Shown here piece after piece: positions 1-10,440 of a stretch of DNA of 23,900 nucleotides. The translations under genes were made by a program, and so were the position numbers. The notes beneath the pieces were generated by a model. That model was not told the DNA's origin. It searched no databases and saw only the letters and a program-made list of their open reading frames with translations. Numbering within the stretch: position 1 is the stretch's first letter; each line of letters starts with the position of its first letter. This DNA is from Tritrichomonas musculus (lineage: Eukaryota > Parabasalia > Tritrichomonadida > Tritrichomonadidae). The stretch covers positions 1-23,900 of the forward strand of contig JAPFFF010000388.1 in the NCBI GenBank assembly GCA_039105265.1. The letters are read 5' to 3'.

Positions 1-2
1 GA

Positions 3-251
3 GAACTGCAGTTGAATCATCAGATGCAACGAGAACTGCAGTTGAATCATCAGATGCAACGAGAACTGCAGTTTAATAATAAGATGCAACGAGAACTGCA
101 GTTGAATCATCAGATGCAACGAGAACTGCAGTTGAATCATCAGATGCAACGAGAACTGCAGTTGAATCATCAGATGCAGCGAGAACTGCAGTTTAATAAT
201 AAGATGAAACAAGAACTGCAGTTGAATCATCAGATGCAACGAGAACTGTAG
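3..251 (+). CDS. Open stretch A, partial at 5' end, Gln-rich decapeptide repeat
   Basis: Tail of an open stretch that enters from outside the window and ends at TAG 249-251. It holds 82 sense codons, mostly LNHQMQRELQ, with two FNNK units (near 72 and 192). The last units, FNNKMKQE then LNHQMQREL followed by TAG, match those before the TAGs at 7149, 11289 and 22659, so this stop belongs to a copied module. The product is unknown. It may be the continuation of a larger frame rather than a gene end. Confidence 0.3.
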   Translation, partial: ELQLNHQMQRELQLNHQMQRELQFNNKMQRELQLNHQMQRELQLNHQMQRELQLNHQMQRELQFNNKMKQELQLNHQMQREL

Positions 252-1202
252 TTGAATCATCAGATGCAACGAGAACTGCAGTTGAATCATCAGATGCAAC
301 GAGAACTGCAGTTGAATCATCAGATGCAGCGAGAACTGCAGTTGAATCATCAGATTCAACGACAACTGCAGTTGAACCATCAGATGCAACAAGAAATGCA
401 GTTGAATCATCAGATGCAACGAGAACTGCAGTTGAATCATCAGATGCAACGAGAACTGCAGTTGAATCATCAGATGCAGCGAGAACTGCAGTTGAATCAT
501 CAGATGCAACGAGAACTGCAGTTGAATCATCAGATGCAGCGAGAACTGCAGTTGAATCATCAGATTCAACGAGAACTGCAGTTGAATCATCAGATTCAAC
601 GAGAACTGCAGTTGAATCATCAGATTCAACGAGAACTGCAGTTGAATCATCAGATGCAACGAGAACTGCAGTTGAATCATCAGATTCAACGAGAACTGCA
701 GTTGAATCATCAGATGCAACGAGAACTGCAGTTGAACCATCAGATTCAACGAGAACTGCAGTTGAATCATCAGATGCAACGAGAACTACAGTTGAATCAT
801 CAGATTCAACGAGAACTGCAGTTGAATCATCAGATGCAACGAGAACTACAGTTGAATCATCAGATGCAACGAGAACTGCAGTTGAATCATCAGATGCAAC
901 GAGAACTGCAGTTGAATCATCAGATGCAACGAGAACTGCAGTTGAATCATCAGATGCAACGAGAACTGCAGTTGAATCATCAGATTCAACGAGAACTGAA
1001 GTTTAATAATAAGATGAAACAAGAACTGCAGTTGAATCATCAGATTCAACGAGAACTGCAGTTGAATCATCAGATGCAACGAGAACTGCAGTTGAATCAT
1101 CAGATGCAACGAGAACTGCAGTTGAATCATCAGATTCAACGAGAACTGCAGTTGAATCATCAGATGCAACGAGAACTGCAGTTGAATCATCAGATGAAAT
1201 AA
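252..1202 (+). CDS. Open stretch B, 316-codon Gln-rich decapeptide repeat
   Basis: Stop-to-stop stretch of 316 sense codons ending at TAA 1200-1202. The first in-frame ATG is at 264, but nothing around it distinguishes it from the ATGs of other units. The early part contains LNHQIQRQ with silent AAC at 361-390 and a unique CTG-to-ATG change at 396. Near 1000 there is a rare CTGAAG junction (Q to K) just before an FNNK unit. The terminal TAA replaces CAA within ATGAAACAAGAA. The stretch is duplicated at 15252-16202 with one difference seen, and the TAA is shared, so the TAA is older than the duplication. Function unknown. Confidence 0.3.
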   Translation: MNHQMQRELQLNHQMQRELQLNHQMQRELQLNHQIQRQLQLNHQMQQEMQLNHQMQRELQLNHQMQRELQLNHQMQRELQLNHQMQRELQLNHQMQRELQLNHQIQRELQLNHQIQRELQLNHQIQRELQLNHQMQRELQLNHQIQRELQLNHQMQRELQLNHQIQRELQLNHQMQRELQLNHQIQRELQLNHQMQRELQLNHQMQRELQLNHQMQRELQLNHQMQRELQLNHQMQRELQLNHQIQRELKFNNKMKQELQLNHQIQRELQLNHQMQRELQLNHQMQRELQLNHQIQRELQLNHQMQRELQLNHQMK

Positions 1203-2801
1203 GAACTGCAGTTGAATCATCAGATTCAACGAGAACTGCAGTTGAACCATCAGATTCAACGAGAACTGCAGTTGAATCATCAGATGCAACGACAACTGCA
1301 GTTGAATCATCAGATGCAACGAGAACTGCAGTTGAATCATCAGATGCAACGAGAACTGCAGTTGAATCATCAGATTCAACGAGAACTGCAGTTGAATCAT
1401 CAGATGCAACGACAACTGCAGTTGAATCATCAGATGCAACGAGAACTGCAGTTGAATCATCAGATGCAACGAGAACTGCAGTTGAATCATCAGATTCAAC
1501 GAGAACTGCAGTTGAACCATCAGATTCAACGAGAACTGCAGTTGAATCATCAGATGCAACGAGAACTACAGTTGAATCATCAGATTCAACGAGAACTGCA
1601 GTTGAATCATCAGATGCAACGAGAACTACAGTTGAATCATCAGATTCAACGAGAACTGCAGTTGAATCATCAGATGCAACAAGAACTGCAGTTGAATCAT
1701 CAGATTCAACGAGAACTGCAGTTGAATCATCAGATTCAACGAGAACTGCAGTTGAACCATCAGATTCAACGAGAACTACAGTTGAATCATCAGATTCAAC
1801 GAGAACTGCAGTTGAATCATCAGATTCAACGAGAACTACAGTTGAATCATCAGATTCAACGAGAACTGCAGTTGAATCATCAGATGCAACGAGAACTACA
1901 GTTGAATCATCAGATTCAACGAGAACTGCAGTTGAATCATCAGATGCAACGACAACTGCAGTTGAATCATCAGATGCAACGACAACTGCAGTTGAATCAT
2001 CAGATGCAACGAGAACTGCAGTTGAATCATCAGATGCAACGAGAACTGCAGTTTAATAATAAGATTCAACGAGAACTGCAGTTGAATCATCAGATGAAAC
2101 AAGAACTGCAGTTGAATCATCAGATGCAACAAGAACTGCAGTTGAATCATCAGATTCAACGAGAACTGCAGTTGAATCATCAGATTCAACGAGAACTGCA
2201 GTTGAACCATCAGATTCAACGAGAACTACAGTTGAATCATCAGATTCAACGAGAACTGCAGTTGAATCATCAGATTCAACGAGAACTACAGTTGAATCAT
2301 CAGATTCAACGAGAACTGCAGTTGAATCATCAGATGCAACGAGAACTACAGTTGAATCATCAGATTCAACGAGAACTGCAGTTGAATCATCAGATGCAAC
2401 GACAACTGCAGTTGAATCATCAGATGCAACGACAACTGCAGTTGAATCATCAGATTCAACGAGAACTGCAGTTGAATCATCAGATGCAACGAGAACTGCA
2501 GTTGAATCATCAGATTCAACGAGAACTGCAGTTGAATCATCAGATGCAACAAGAACTGCAGTTGAATCATCAGATTCAACGAGAACTGCAGTTGAATCAT
2601 CAGATGCAACGAGAACTGCAGTTGAATCATCAGATGCAACGAGAACTACAGTTGAATCATCAGATGCAACGAGAACTGCAGTTGAATCATCAGATGCAAC
2701 GAGAACTGCAGTTTAATAATAAGATTCAACAAGAACTGCAGTTTAATCATAAGATTCAACGAGAACTGCAGTTTAATCATCAGATTCAACGAGAACTGTA
2801 G
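1203..2801 (+). CDS. Open stretch C, 532-codon Gln-rich decapeptide repeat
   Basis: Runs from the codon after TAA 1200 to TAG 2799-2801. The first in-frame ATG is at 1284. It contains alternating M and I units, RQ pairs at about 1951-1983 and 2401-2433, and an FNNKIQ unit with MKQE following at about 2052-2103. Near its end it enters the F-rich cassette starting at 2712. A 450-bp spacing links 1681-2003 with 2131-2453. In the downstream copy (from 16203) the codon matching 2799 is CAG, so this frame continues there. This stop is therefore private to the 2799 and 7689 copies. Product unknown. Confidence 0.3.
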   Translation, partial: ELQLNHQIQRELQLNHQIQRELQLNHQMQRQLQLNHQMQRELQLNHQMQRELQLNHQIQRELQLNHQMQRQLQLNHQMQRELQLNHQMQRELQLNHQIQRELQLNHQIQRELQLNHQMQRELQLNHQIQRELQLNHQMQRELQLNHQIQRELQLNHQMQQELQLNHQIQRELQLNHQIQRELQLNHQIQRELQLNHQIQRELQLNHQIQRELQLNHQIQRELQLNHQMQRELQLNHQIQRELQLNHQMQRQLQLNHQMQRQLQLNHQMQRELQLNHQMQRELQFNNKIQRELQLNHQMKQELQLNHQMQQELQLNHQIQRELQLNHQIQRELQLNHQIQRELQLNHQIQRELQLNHQIQRELQLNHQIQRELQLNHQMQRELQLNHQIQRELQLNHQMQRQLQLNHQMQRQLQLNHQIQRELQLNHQMQRELQLNHQIQRELQLNHQMQQELQLNHQIQRELQLNHQMQRELQLNHQMQRELQLNHQMQRELQLNHQMQRELQFNNKIQQELQFNHKIQRELQFNHQIQREL

Positions 2802-3110
2802 TTTAATAATAAGATTCAACAAGAACTGCAGTTGAATCATCAGATGCAACGAGAACTGCAGTTGAATCATCAGATTCAACGAGAACTGCAGTTGAATCAT
2901 CAGATGCAACGAGAACTGCAGTTGAATCATCAGATGCAACGAGAACTGCAGTTGAATCATCAGATTCAACGAGAACTGCAGTTGAATCATCAGATGCAAC
3001 GAGAACTGCAGTTGAACCATCAGATTCAACGAGAACTGCAGTTGAATCATCAGATGCAACGAGAACTACAGTTGAATCATCAGATTCAACGAGAACTGCA
3101 GTTGAATCAT
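2551..3110. repeat. Duplicated TAG-bearing block, left copy (spacing 4,890 bp)
   Basis: Matches 7441-8000 with no difference found by eye. It covers the F-rich cassette with its TAG (2799 and 7689) and the following alternating M/I units with one GAACCAT unit. The shared TAG inside the cassette, absent from the six other cassette copies, groups these two as sister copies. Confidence 0.85.
2712..2831 (+). repeat. F-rich four-unit cassette (FNNK-FNHK-FNHQ-FNNK)
   Basis: Four successive units have Phe in place of Leu at residue 1: FNNKIQQE, FNHKIQRE, FNHQIQRE and FNNKIQQE. The same cassette starts at 4122, 5052, 7602, 9042 and 19962, with variants at 13452 and 17712. The FNHK and FNHQ units are intermediates between FNNK and LNHQ, so they look like gene-conversion or stepwise products. 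In the copies at 2712 and 7602 the last CAG before the fourth unit is TAG. Confidence 0.85.
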
Positions 3111-6100
3111 CAGATTCAACAAGAACTGCAGTTGAATCATCAGATGCAACGAGAACTGCAGTTGAATCATCAGATGCAACGAGAACTGCAGTTGAATCAT
3201 CAGATTCAACGAGAACTGCAGTTGAACCATCAGATTCAACGAGAACTACAGTTGAATCATCAGATTCAACGAGAACTGCAGTTGAATCATCAGATTCAAC
3301 GAGAACTACAGTTGAATCATCAGATTCAACGAGAACTGCAGTTGAATCATCAGATGCAACGAGAACTACAGTTGAATCATCAGATTCAACGAGAACTGCA
3401 GTTGAATCATCAGATGCAACGACAACTGCAGTTGAATCATCAGATGCAACGACAACTGCAGTTGAATCATCAGATTCAACGAGAACTGCAGTTGAATCAT
3501 CAGATGCAACGAGAACTGCAGTTGAATCATCAGATTCAACGAGAACTGCAGTTTAATAATAAGATGAAACAAGAACTGCAGTTGAATCATCAGATGCAAC
3601 GAGAACTGCAGTTGAATCATCAGATGCAACGAGAACTGCAGTTGAATCATCAGATGCAACGACAACTGCAGTTGAATCATCAGATGCAACGAGAACTGCA
3701 GTTGAATCATCAGATGCAACGAGAACTGCAGTTTAATAATAAGATGAAACAAGAACTGCAGTTGAATCATCAGATGCAACGACAACTGCAGTTGAATCAT
3801 CAGATGCAACGAGAACTGCAGTTGAATCATCAGATGCAACGAGAACTGCAGTTGAATCATCAGATTCAACGAGAACTGCAGTTGAATCATCAGATTCAAC
3901 GAGAACTGCAGTTGAATCATCAGATGCAACGAGAACTGCAGTTGAATCATCAGATGCAACGAGAACTACAGTTGAATCATCAGATTCAACGAGAACTGCA
4001 GTTGAACCATCAGATTCAACGAGAACTGCAGTTGAACCATCAGATTCAACGAGAACTGCAGTTGAATCATCAGATGCAACGAGAACTGCAGTTGAATCAT
4101 CAGATGCAACGAGAACTGCAGTTTAATAATAAGATTCAACAAGAACTGCAGTTTAATCATAAGATTCAACGAGAACTGCAGTTTAATCATCAGATTCAAC
4201 GAGAACTGCAGTTTAATAATAAGATTCAACAAGAACTGCAGTTGAATCATCAGATGCAACGAGAACTGCAGTTGAATCATCAGATTCAACGAGAACTGCA
4301 GTTGAATCATCAGATGCAACGACAACTGCAGTTGAATCATCAGATGCAACGAGAACTGCAGTTGAATCATCAGATTCAACGAGAACTGCAGTTGAATCAT
4401 CAGATGCAACGAGAACTGCAGTTGAATCATCAGATGCAACGAGAACTGCAGTTGAATCATCAGATTCAACGAGAACTGCAGTTTAATAATAAGATGAAAC
4501 AAGAACTGCAGTTGAATCATCAGATGCAACGAGAACTGCAGTTGAATCATCAGATGCAACGAGAACTGCAGTTGAATCATCAGATGCAACGACAACTGCA
4601 GTTGAATCATCAGATGCAACGAGAACTGCAGTTGAATCATCAGATGCAACGAGAACTGCAGTTTAATAATAAGATGAAACAAGAACTGCAGTTGAATCAT
4701 CAGATGCAACGACAACTGCAGTTGAATCATCAGATGCAACGAGAACTGCAGTTGAATCATCAGATGCAACGAGAACTGCAGTTGAATCATCAGATTCAAC
4801 GAGAACTGCAGTTGAATCATCAGATTCAACGAGAACTGCAGTTGAATCATCAGATGCAACGAGAACTGCAGTTGAATCATCAGATGCAACGAGAACTACA
4901 GTTGAATCATCAGATTCAACGAGAACTGCAGTTGAACCATCAGATTCAACGAGAACTGCAGTTGAACCATCAGATTCAACGAGAACTGCAGTTGAATCAT
5001 CAGATGCAACGAGAACTGCAGTTGAATCATCAGATGCAACGAGAACTGCAGTTTAATAATAAGATTCAACAAGAACTGCAGTTTAATCATAAGATTCAAC
5101 GAGAACTGCAGTTTAATCATCAGATTCAACGAGAACTGCAGTTTAATAATAAGATTCAACAAGAACTGCAGTTGAATCATCAGATGCAACGAGAACTGCA
5201 GTTGAATCATCAGATTCAACGAGAACTGCAGTTGAATCATCAGATGCAACGACAACTGCAGTTGAATCATCAGATGCAACGAGAACTGCAGTTGAATCAT
5301 CAGATTCAACGAGAACTGCAGTTGAATCATCAGATGCAACGAGAACTGCAGTTGAATCATCAGATGCAACAAGAACTGCAGTTGAATCATCAGATTCAAC
5401 GAGAACTGCAGTTGAATCATCAGATTCAACGAGAACTGCAGTTGAACCATCAGATTCAACGAGAACTACAGTTGAATCATCAGATTCAACGAGAACTGCA
5501 GTTGAATCATCAGATTCAACGAGAACTACAGTTGAATCATCAGATTCAACGAGAACTGCAGTTGAATCATCAGATGCAACGAGAACTACAGTTGAATCAT
5601 CAGATTCAACGAGAACTGCAGTTGAATCATCAGATGCAACGACAACTGCAGTTGAATCATCAGATGCAACGACAACTGCAGTTGAATCATCAGATTCAAC
5701 GAGAACTGCAGTTGAATCATCAGATGCAACGAGAACTGCAGTTGAATCATCAGATTCAACGAGAACTGCAGTTTAATAATAAGATGAAACAAGAACTGCA
5801 GTTGAATCATCAGATGCAACGAGAACTGCAGTTGAATCATCAGATGCAACGAGAACTGCAGTTGAATCATCAGATGCAACGACAACTGCAGTTGAATCAT
5901 CAGATGCAACGAGAACTGCAGTTGAATCATCAGATGCAACGAGAACTGCAGTTTAATAATAAGATGAAACAAGAACTGCAGTTGAATCATCAGATGCAAC
6001 GACAACTGCAGTTGAATCATCAGATGCAACGAGAACTGCAGTTGAATCATCAGATGCAACGAGAACTGCAGTTGAATCATCAGATTCAACGAGAACTGCA

Positions 6101-7151
6101 GTTGAATCATCAGATTCAACGAGAACTGCAGTTGAATCATCAGATGCAACGAGAACTGCAGTTGAATCATCAGATGCAACGAGAACTACAGTTGAATCAT
6201 CAGATTCAACGAGAACTGCAGTTGAACCATCAGATTCAACGAGAACTGCAGTTGAACCATCAGATTCAACGAGAACTGCAGTTGAATCATCAGATGCAAC
6301 GAGAACTGCAGTTGAATCATCAGATGCAACGAGAACTGCAGTTTAATAATAAGATGCAACAAGAACTGCAGTTGAATCATCAGATGCAACGAGAACTGCA
6401 GTTGAATCATCAGATGCAACGAGAACTGCAGTTGAATCATCAGATACAGCGAGAACTGCAGTTGAATCATCAGATTCAACGAGAACTGCAGTTGAATCAT
6501 CAGATTCAACGAGAACTGCAGTTGAATCATCAGATGCAACGAGAACTGCAGTTGAATCATCAGATGCAACGAGAACTACAGTTGAATCATCAGATTCAAC
6601 GAGAACTGCAGTTGAATCATCAGATTCAACGAGAACTGCAGTTGAATCATCAGATTCAACGAGAACTGCAGTTGAATCATCAGATGCAACGAGAACTGCA
6701 GTTGAATCATCAGATTCAACGACAACTGCAGTTGAACCATCAGATTCAACGAGAACTGCAGTTGAATCATCAGATGCAACGAGAACTGCAGTTGAATCAT
6801 CAGATGCAACGAGAACTGCAGTTGAATCATCAGATTCAACGAGAACTGCAGTTGAATCATCAGATGCAACGAGAACTGCAGTTGAATCATCAGATTCAAC
6901 GAGAACTGCAGTTGAATCATCAGATGCAACGAGAACTGCAGTTGAATCATCAGATGCAACGAGAACTGCAGTTTAATAATAAGATGCAACGAGAACTGCA
7001 GTTGAATCATCAGATTCAACGAGAACTGCAGTTGAATCATCAGATGCAACGAGAACTGCAGTTGAATCATCAGATGCAGCGAGAACTGCAGTTTAATAAT
7101 AAGATGAAACAAGAACTGCAGTTGAATCATCAGATGCAACGAGAACTGTAG
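2802..7151 (+). CDS. Open stretch D, 1449-codon Gln-rich decapeptide repeat
   Basis: Second-longest uninterrupted stretch, from after TAG 2799 to TAG 7149-7151. The first in-frame ATG is at 2844. It is built of nested copies: a 930-bp tandem pair at 3481-5340, and a 955-bp block at 3181-4135 that recurs at 5401-6355. Two F-rich cassettes lie at 4122 and 5052. The last part, 5341-7151, is matched at 9481-11291 with one difference found, including the terminal TAG. Composition is Gln-rich with His, Asn, Met, Arg and Glu. Cys, Pro, Gly, Trp, Ala, Asp and Ser are absent in this frame, which argues against an ordinary globular enzyme. Function unknown. Confidence 0.35.
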   Translation, partial: FNNKIQQELQLNHQMQRELQLNHQIQRELQLNHQMQRELQLNHQMQRELQLNHQIQRELQLNHQMQRELQLNHQIQRELQLNHQMQRELQLNHQIQRELQLNHQIQQELQLNHQMQRELQLNHQMQRELQLNHQIQRELQLNHQIQRELQLNHQIQRELQLNHQIQRELQLNHQIQRELQLNHQMQRELQLNHQIQRELQLNHQMQRQLQLNHQMQRQLQLNHQIQRELQLNHQMQRELQLNHQIQRELQFNNKMKQELQLNHQMQRELQLNHQMQRELQLNHQMQRQLQLNHQMQRELQLNHQMQRELQFNNKMKQELQLNHQMQRQLQLNHQMQRELQLNHQMQRELQLNHQIQRELQLNHQIQRELQLNHQMQRELQLNHQMQRELQLNHQIQRELQLNHQIQRELQLNHQIQRELQLNHQMQRELQLNHQMQRELQFNNKIQQELQFNHKIQRELQFNHQIQRELQFNNKIQQELQLNHQMQRELQLNHQIQRELQLNHQMQRQLQLNHQMQRELQLNHQIQRELQLNHQMQRELQLNHQMQRELQLNHQIQRELQFNNKMKQELQLNHQMQRELQLNHQMQRELQLNHQMQRQLQLNHQMQRELQLNHQMQRELQFNNKMKQELQLNHQMQRQLQLNHQMQRELQLNHQMQRELQLNHQIQRELQLNHQIQRELQLNHQMQRELQLNHQMQRELQLNHQIQRELQLNHQIQRELQLNHQIQRELQLNHQMQRELQLNHQMQRELQFNNKIQQELQFNHKIQRELQFNHQIQRELQFNNKIQQELQLNHQMQRELQLNHQIQRELQLNHQMQRQLQLNHQMQRELQLNHQIQRELQLNHQMQRELQLNHQMQQELQLNHQIQRELQLNHQIQRELQLNHQIQRELQLNHQIQRELQLNHQIQRELQLNHQIQRELQLNHQMQRELQLNHQIQRELQLNHQMQRQLQLNHQMQRQLQLNHQIQRELQLNHQMQRELQLNHQIQRELQFNNKMKQELQLNHQMQRELQLNHQMQRELQLNHQMQRQLQLNHQMQRELQLNHQMQRELQFNNKMKQELQLNHQMQRQLQLNHQMQRELQLNHQMQRELQLNHQIQRELQLNHQIQRELQLNHQMQRELQLNHQMQRELQLNHQIQRELQLNHQIQRELQLNHQIQRELQLNHQMQRELQLNHQMQRELQFNNKMQQELQLNHQMQRELQLNHQMQRELQLNHQIQRELQLNHQIQRELQLNHQIQRELQLNHQMQRELQLNHQMQRELQLNHQIQRELQLNHQIQRELQLNHQIQRELQLNHQMQRELQLNHQIQRQLQLNHQIQRELQLNHQMQRELQLNHQMQRELQLNHQIQRELQLNHQMQRELQLNHQIQRELQLNHQMQRELQLNHQMQRELQFNNKMQRELQLNHQIQRELQLNHQMQRELQLNHQMQRELQFNNKMKQELQLNHQMQREL
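3481..5340. repeat. 930-bp (31-unit) tandem duplication
   Basis: 3481-4410 and 4411-5340 match unit by unit. Both contain FNNKMKQE, an RQ unit, a second FNNKMKQE, RQ, a CTACAG unit (3961 and 4891), two GAACCAT units and the F-rich cassette (4122 and 5052). The match fails on the left at 3451 versus 4381, where the left unit is GAC, and on the right at 4441 versus 5371, where the right unit is AAG. This is a clean head-to-tail product of unequal exchange. Confidence 0.88.
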
Positions 7152-7410
7152 TTGAATCATCAGATGCAACGAGAACTGCAGTTGAATCATCAGATGCAAC
7201 GAGAACTGCAGTTGAATCATCAGATGCAGCGAGAACTGCAGTTTAATAATAAGATGAAACAAGAACTGCAGTTGAATCATCAGATGCAACGAGAACTGCA
7301 GTTGAATCATCAGATGCAGCGAGAACTGCAGTTTAATAATAAGATGAAACAAGAACTGCAGTTGAATCATCAGATTCAACGAGAACTGCAGTTGAATCAT
7401 CAGATGCAAC
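5341..7410. repeat. Higher-order block, left copy (spacing 4,140 bp)
   Basis: Matches 9481-11550 over about 2.07 kb with one difference found, near 6655/10795 (T/G, an I/M change). It includes the ATACAG unit near 6441 and the TAG at 7149. Its left part (5401-6355) also matches 3181-4135 at 2,220 bp spacing. Confidence 0.88.
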
Positions 7411-7691
7411 GACAACTGCAGTTGAATCATCAGATGCAACAAGAACTGCAGTTGAATCATCAGATTCAACGAGAACTGCAGTTGAATCATCAGATGCAAC
7501 GAGAACTGCAGTTGAATCATCAGATGCAACGAGAACTACAGTTGAATCATCAGATGCAACGAGAACTGCAGTTGAATCATCAGATGCAACGAGAACTGCA
7601 GTTTAATAATAAGATTCAACAAGAACTGCAGTTTAATCATAAGATTCAACGAGAACTGCAGTTTAATCATCAGATTCAACGAGAACTGTAG
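7152..7691 (+). CDS. Open stretch E, 179-codon Gln-rich decapeptide repeat
   Basis: Short stretch between TAG 7149 and TAG 7689-7691, first ATG at 7164. It begins with three M units and two FNNKMKQE units (near 7242 and 7332), then joins a block matching 2551-3110 at a spacing of 4890 bp. Its terminal TAG sits inside the F-rich cassette, exactly as at 2799, so both stops come from one ancestral change. As a gene this is the weakest case among the longer stretches; it looks more like a slice of a longer frame between two copied TAG units. Confidence 0.2.
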   Translation: MNHQMQRELQLNHQMQRELQLNHQMQRELQFNNKMKQELQLNHQMQRELQLNHQMQRELQFNNKMKQELQLNHQIQRELQLNHQMQRQLQLNHQMQQELQLNHQIQRELQLNHQMQRELQLNHQMQRELQLNHQMQRELQLNHQMQRELQFNNKIQQELQFNHKIQRELQFNHQIQREL

Positions 7692-8000
7692 TTTAATAAT
7701 AAGATTCAACAAGAACTGCAGTTGAATCATCAGATGCAACGAGAACTGCAGTTGAATCATCAGATTCAACGAGAACTGCAGTTGAATCATCAGATGCAAC
7801 GAGAACTGCAGTTGAATCATCAGATGCAACGAGAACTGCAGTTGAATCATCAGATTCAACGAGAACTGCAGTTGAATCATCAGATGCAACGAGAACTGCA
7901 GTTGAACCATCAGATTCAACGAGAACTGCAGTTGAATCATCAGATGCAACGAGAACTACAGTTGAATCATCAGATTCAACGAGAACTGCAGTTGAATCAT
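7441..8000. repeat. Duplicated TAG-bearing block, right copy (spacing 4,890 bp)
   Basis: Partner of 2551-3110. Its right part also begins the 1440-bp tandem duplication starting near 7561, so two layers of duplication overlap here. Confidence 0.85.
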
Positions 8001-10440
8001 CAGATGCAACGAGAACTACAGTTGAATCATCAGATTCAACGAGAACTGCAGTTGAATCATCAGATGCAACAAGAACTGCAGTTGAATCATCAGATTCAAC
8101 GAGAACTGCAGTTGAATCATCAGATTCAACGAGAACTGCAGTTGAACCATCAGATTCAACGAGAACTACAGTTGAATCATCAGATTCAACGAGAACTGCA
8201 GTTGAATCATCAGATTCAACGAGAACTACAGTTGAATCATCAGATTCAACGAGAACTGCAGTTGAATCATCAGATGCAACGAGAACTACAGTTGAATCAT
8301 CAGATTCAACGAGAACTGCAGTTGAATCATCAGATGCAACGACAACTGCAGTTGAATCATCAGATGCAACGACAACTGCAGTTGAATCATCAGATTCAAC
8401 GAGAACTGCAGTTGAATCATCAGATGCAACGAGAACTGCAGTTGAATCATCAGATTCAACGAGAACTGCAGTTTAATAATAAGATGAAACAAGAACTGCA
8501 GTTGAATCATCAGATGCAACGAGAACTGCAGTTGAATCATCAGATGCAACGAGAACTGCAGTTGAATCATCAGATGCAACGACAACTGCAGTTGAATCAT
8601 CAGATGCAACGAGAACTGCAGTTGAATCATCAGATGCAACGAGAACTGCAGTTTAATAATAAGATGAAACAAGAACTGCAGTTGAATCATCAGATGCAAC
8701 GACAACTGCAGTTGAATCATCAGATGCAACGAGAACTGCAGTTGAATCATCAGATGCAACGAGAACTGCAGTTGAATCATCAGATTCAACGAGAACTGCA
8801 GTTGAATCATCAGATTCAACGAGAACTGCAGTTGAATCATCAGATGCAACGAGAACTGCAGTTGAATCATCAGATGCAACGAGAACTACAGTTGAATCAT
8901 CAGATTCAACGAGAACTGCAGTTGAACCATCAGATTCAACGAGAACTGCAGTTGAACCATCAGATTCAACGAGAACTGCAGTTGAATCATCAGATGCAAC
9001 GAGAACTGCAGTTGAATCATCAGATGCAACGAGAACTGCAGTTTAATAATAAGATTCAACAAGAACTGCAGTTTAATCATAAGATTCAACGAGAACTGCA
9101 GTTTAATCATCAGATTCAACGAGAACTGCAGTTTAATAATAAGATTCAACAAGAACTGCAGTTGAATCATCAGATGCAACGAGAACTGCAGTTGAATCAT
9201 CAGATTCAACGAGAACTGCAGTTGAATCATCAGATGCAACGACAACTGCAGTTGAATCATCAGATGCAACGAGAACTGCAGTTGAATCATCAGATTCAAC
9301 GAGAACTGCAGTTGAATCATCAGATGCAACGAGAACTGCAGTTGAACCATCAGATTCAACGAGAACTGCAGTTGAATCATCAGATGCAACGAGAACTACA
9401 GTTGAATCATCAGATTCAACGAGAACTGCAGTTGAATCATCAGATGCAACGAGAACTACAGTTGAATCATCAGATTCAACGAGAACTGCAGTTGAATCAT
9501 CAGATGCAACAAGAACTGCAGTTGAATCATCAGATTCAACGAGAACTGCAGTTGAATCATCAGATTCAACGAGAACTGCAGTTGAACCATCAGATTCAAC
9601 GAGAACTACAGTTGAATCATCAGATTCAACGAGAACTGCAGTTGAATCATCAGATTCAACGAGAACTACAGTTGAATCATCAGATTCAACGAGAACTGCA
9701 GTTGAATCATCAGATGCAACGAGAACTACAGTTGAATCATCAGATTCAACGAGAACTGCAGTTGAATCATCAGATGCAACGACAACTGCAGTTGAATCAT
9801 CAGATGCAACGACAACTGCAGTTGAATCATCAGATTCAACGAGAACTGCAGTTGAATCATCAGATGCAACGAGAACTGCAGTTGAATCATCAGATTCAAC
9901 GAGAACTGCAGTTTAATAATAAGATGAAACAAGAACTGCAGTTGAATCATCAGATGCAACGAGAACTGCAGTTGAATCATCAGATGCAACGAGAACTGCA
10001 GTTGAATCATCAGATGCAACGACAACTGCAGTTGAATCATCAGATGCAACGAGAACTGCAGTTGAATCATCAGATGCAACGAGAACTGCAGTTTAATAAT
10101 AAGATGAAACAAGAACTGCAGTTGAATCATCAGATGCAACGACAACTGCAGTTGAATCATCAGATGCAACGAGAACTGCAGTTGAATCATCAGATGCAAC
10201 GAGAACTGCAGTTGAATCATCAGATTCAACGAGAACTGCAGTTGAATCATCAGATTCAACGAGAACTGCAGTTGAATCATCAGATGCAACGAGAACTGCA
10301 GTTGAATCATCAGATGCAACGAGAACTACAGTTGAATCATCAGATTCAACGAGAACTGCAGTTGAACCATCAGATTCAACGAGAACTGCAGTTGAACCAT
10401 CAGATTCAACGAGAACTGCAGTTGAATCATCAGATGCAAC
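7561..10440. repeat. 1440-bp (48-unit) tandem duplication
   Basis: 7561-9000 and 9001-10440 line up unit by unit. I found two differences: TAG 7689 versus CAG 9129, and GAG 7803 versus GAC 9243. Each copy runs from the F-rich cassette through the CTA-rich and RQ-pair part to two FNNKMKQE units. The same 1440-bp spacing recurs at 19201 and 20641, as expected if this pair was later copied as a whole. Confidence 0.88.

Larger units (their letters stand above)
245..2829. repeat. Large duplicated block, left copy (spacing 15,000 bp)
   Basis: Matches 15245-17829 unit for unit over about 2.58 kb. I found four differences: 396/15396 (A/C), 1983/16983 (C/G), 2648/17648 (A/G) and 2799/17799 (T/C). Both copies are immediately preceded by a TAG unit (249 and 15249) but diverge upstream of it. 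They part at about 2830, where the right copy has one extra FNNK unit. Such high identity suggests recent duplication or conversion. Confidence 0.9.
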